Shown piece after piece: positions 59,500-60,000 of a DNA stretch of 60,000 bases. Location: positions 1 through 60,000 of the forward strand of contig CAJNDS010000537.1 of the NCBI GenBank assembly GCA_905221605.1, in the 5' to 3' direction. The notes beneath the pieces were generated by a model. It made no database searches and was not told the origin of the DNA. It worked only from the letters and a program-made list of their open reading frames with translations. The stretch is from Symbiodinium natans (lineage: Eukaryota > Sar > Dinophyceae > Suessiales > Symbiodiniaceae). Every line of letters starts with the position of its first letter. Position 1 is the stretch's first letter. The translations under genes were made by a program, and so were the position numbers.

Positions 59500-60000
59500 A
59501 AGAAAGAATTTAAAGAAACAGGAATTGCAGGAATGCAATTTTGGATTTTGCCCATTCTGAGAAATAATCTTCAGAATCTGAAACCTTGGAATTATTAAAG
59601 ATATATAAGATGGACAGTTCAATTTTAAAGAAACGCTTTCAAAAGAAATAGAAGGACTGTTTTTTCCAATTTCAAAGGTATTCTTCAAGATCTGAAACCT
59701 TAGAATTTCTAAAGAAATTTCAAGATCATGAATAATTTGAATGTAAAGACAAGGAAGTGAAGCATGTGATTTTAGATTTTGCAAATTTCGGTAGATATTC
59801 TTCAGGATCTGAAACCTTGGAATTCCTCAAGATGTATAGATGAAAATTTCAATTGAAGGAATGAATGTTTGGGTTGTGCCATTTTCGAAAGATTTTTCTT
59901 CAGGATCTGAAGCCTTGGAATTCCTAAAGATATATAGATGAAAGTTGCAATATTAATGAGAAGGAATTGAAGGAATGACATTTTAGGTTTTGTCCATTTC
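59500..60000. repeat. AT-rich minisatellite, 98-117 bp period
   Basis: TTCAGGATCTGAAACCTTGG AATT-type anchors at 59569, 59683, 59800 and 59898, each followed by AAAGATATATAGATG-like sequence. It runs past the right edge. No gene. Confidence 0.85.

Overview
This looks like nuclear DNA of a dinoflagellate, probably a core or Symbiodiniaceae-like lineage. Three things point there: (1) pervasive TTTAGGG/CCCTAAA repeats, the telomere unit of plants and dinoflagellates; (2) short exons joined through AG|G acceptors with GT, GC and possibly GA donors, a relaxed splice code described for dinoflagellates; (3) a QGCSLS / FIDD type reverse transcriptase with an RNase H domain, and no prokaryotic features. 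No spliced-leader sequence, tRNA or rRNA was recognised, and the exact taxon cannot be fixed from the sequence.

Layout. 1-3497 (minus) is one uninterrupted 1,165-codon reading frame of a non-LTR retrotransposon (reverse transcriptase, zinc finger, RNase H) that runs off the left edge and abuts telomere-type repeats. 3.5-12 kb is mostly degenerate and homogenised TTTAGGG-type arrays with a few exon-like islands. 12.8-15.0 kb holds the best gene model: a seven-exon GNAT (RimJ-like) N-acetyltransferase whose introns are telomere-type arrays or short elements with terminal inverted repeats (TIRs) and direct repeats. 15-40 kb alternates arrays, microsatellites and about 40 unique islands that read as short exons. 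40-45.6 kb is repeat-poor and carries GC-rich minisatellites, a methyltransferase-like exon, SET-domain exons, an Ala-rich repeat exon and a SAP-like ORF. 46-48.3 kb is a frameshifted DDE (MULE-like) transposase. 48.4-59.3 kb returns to exon islands between arrays. 59.5-60 kb is an AT-rich minisatellite.

How it works together. The main observation is that telomere-type repeats here do not cap a chromosome but sit where introns sit. Both orientations can supply a 5' splice site at the array edge (GTTTAGGG gives GT; GCCCTAAACC or GCTTAGGG gives GC). All reading frames through a 7-bp array hit a stop within a few codons, so the arrays must be removed if the flanking islands form one mRNA. Several dispersed TIR elements (families A-D and the GNAT intron types) behave like introner elements, and some occur both inside introns and as stand-alone copies.

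Limits. Exon islands were chosen because they are non-repetitive, stop-free in one frame, bounded by AG and GT/GC/GA, and look protein-like. Most have no recognised product, and neighbouring islands have not been shown to belong to one transcript. Within a few bases every boundary is an inference.
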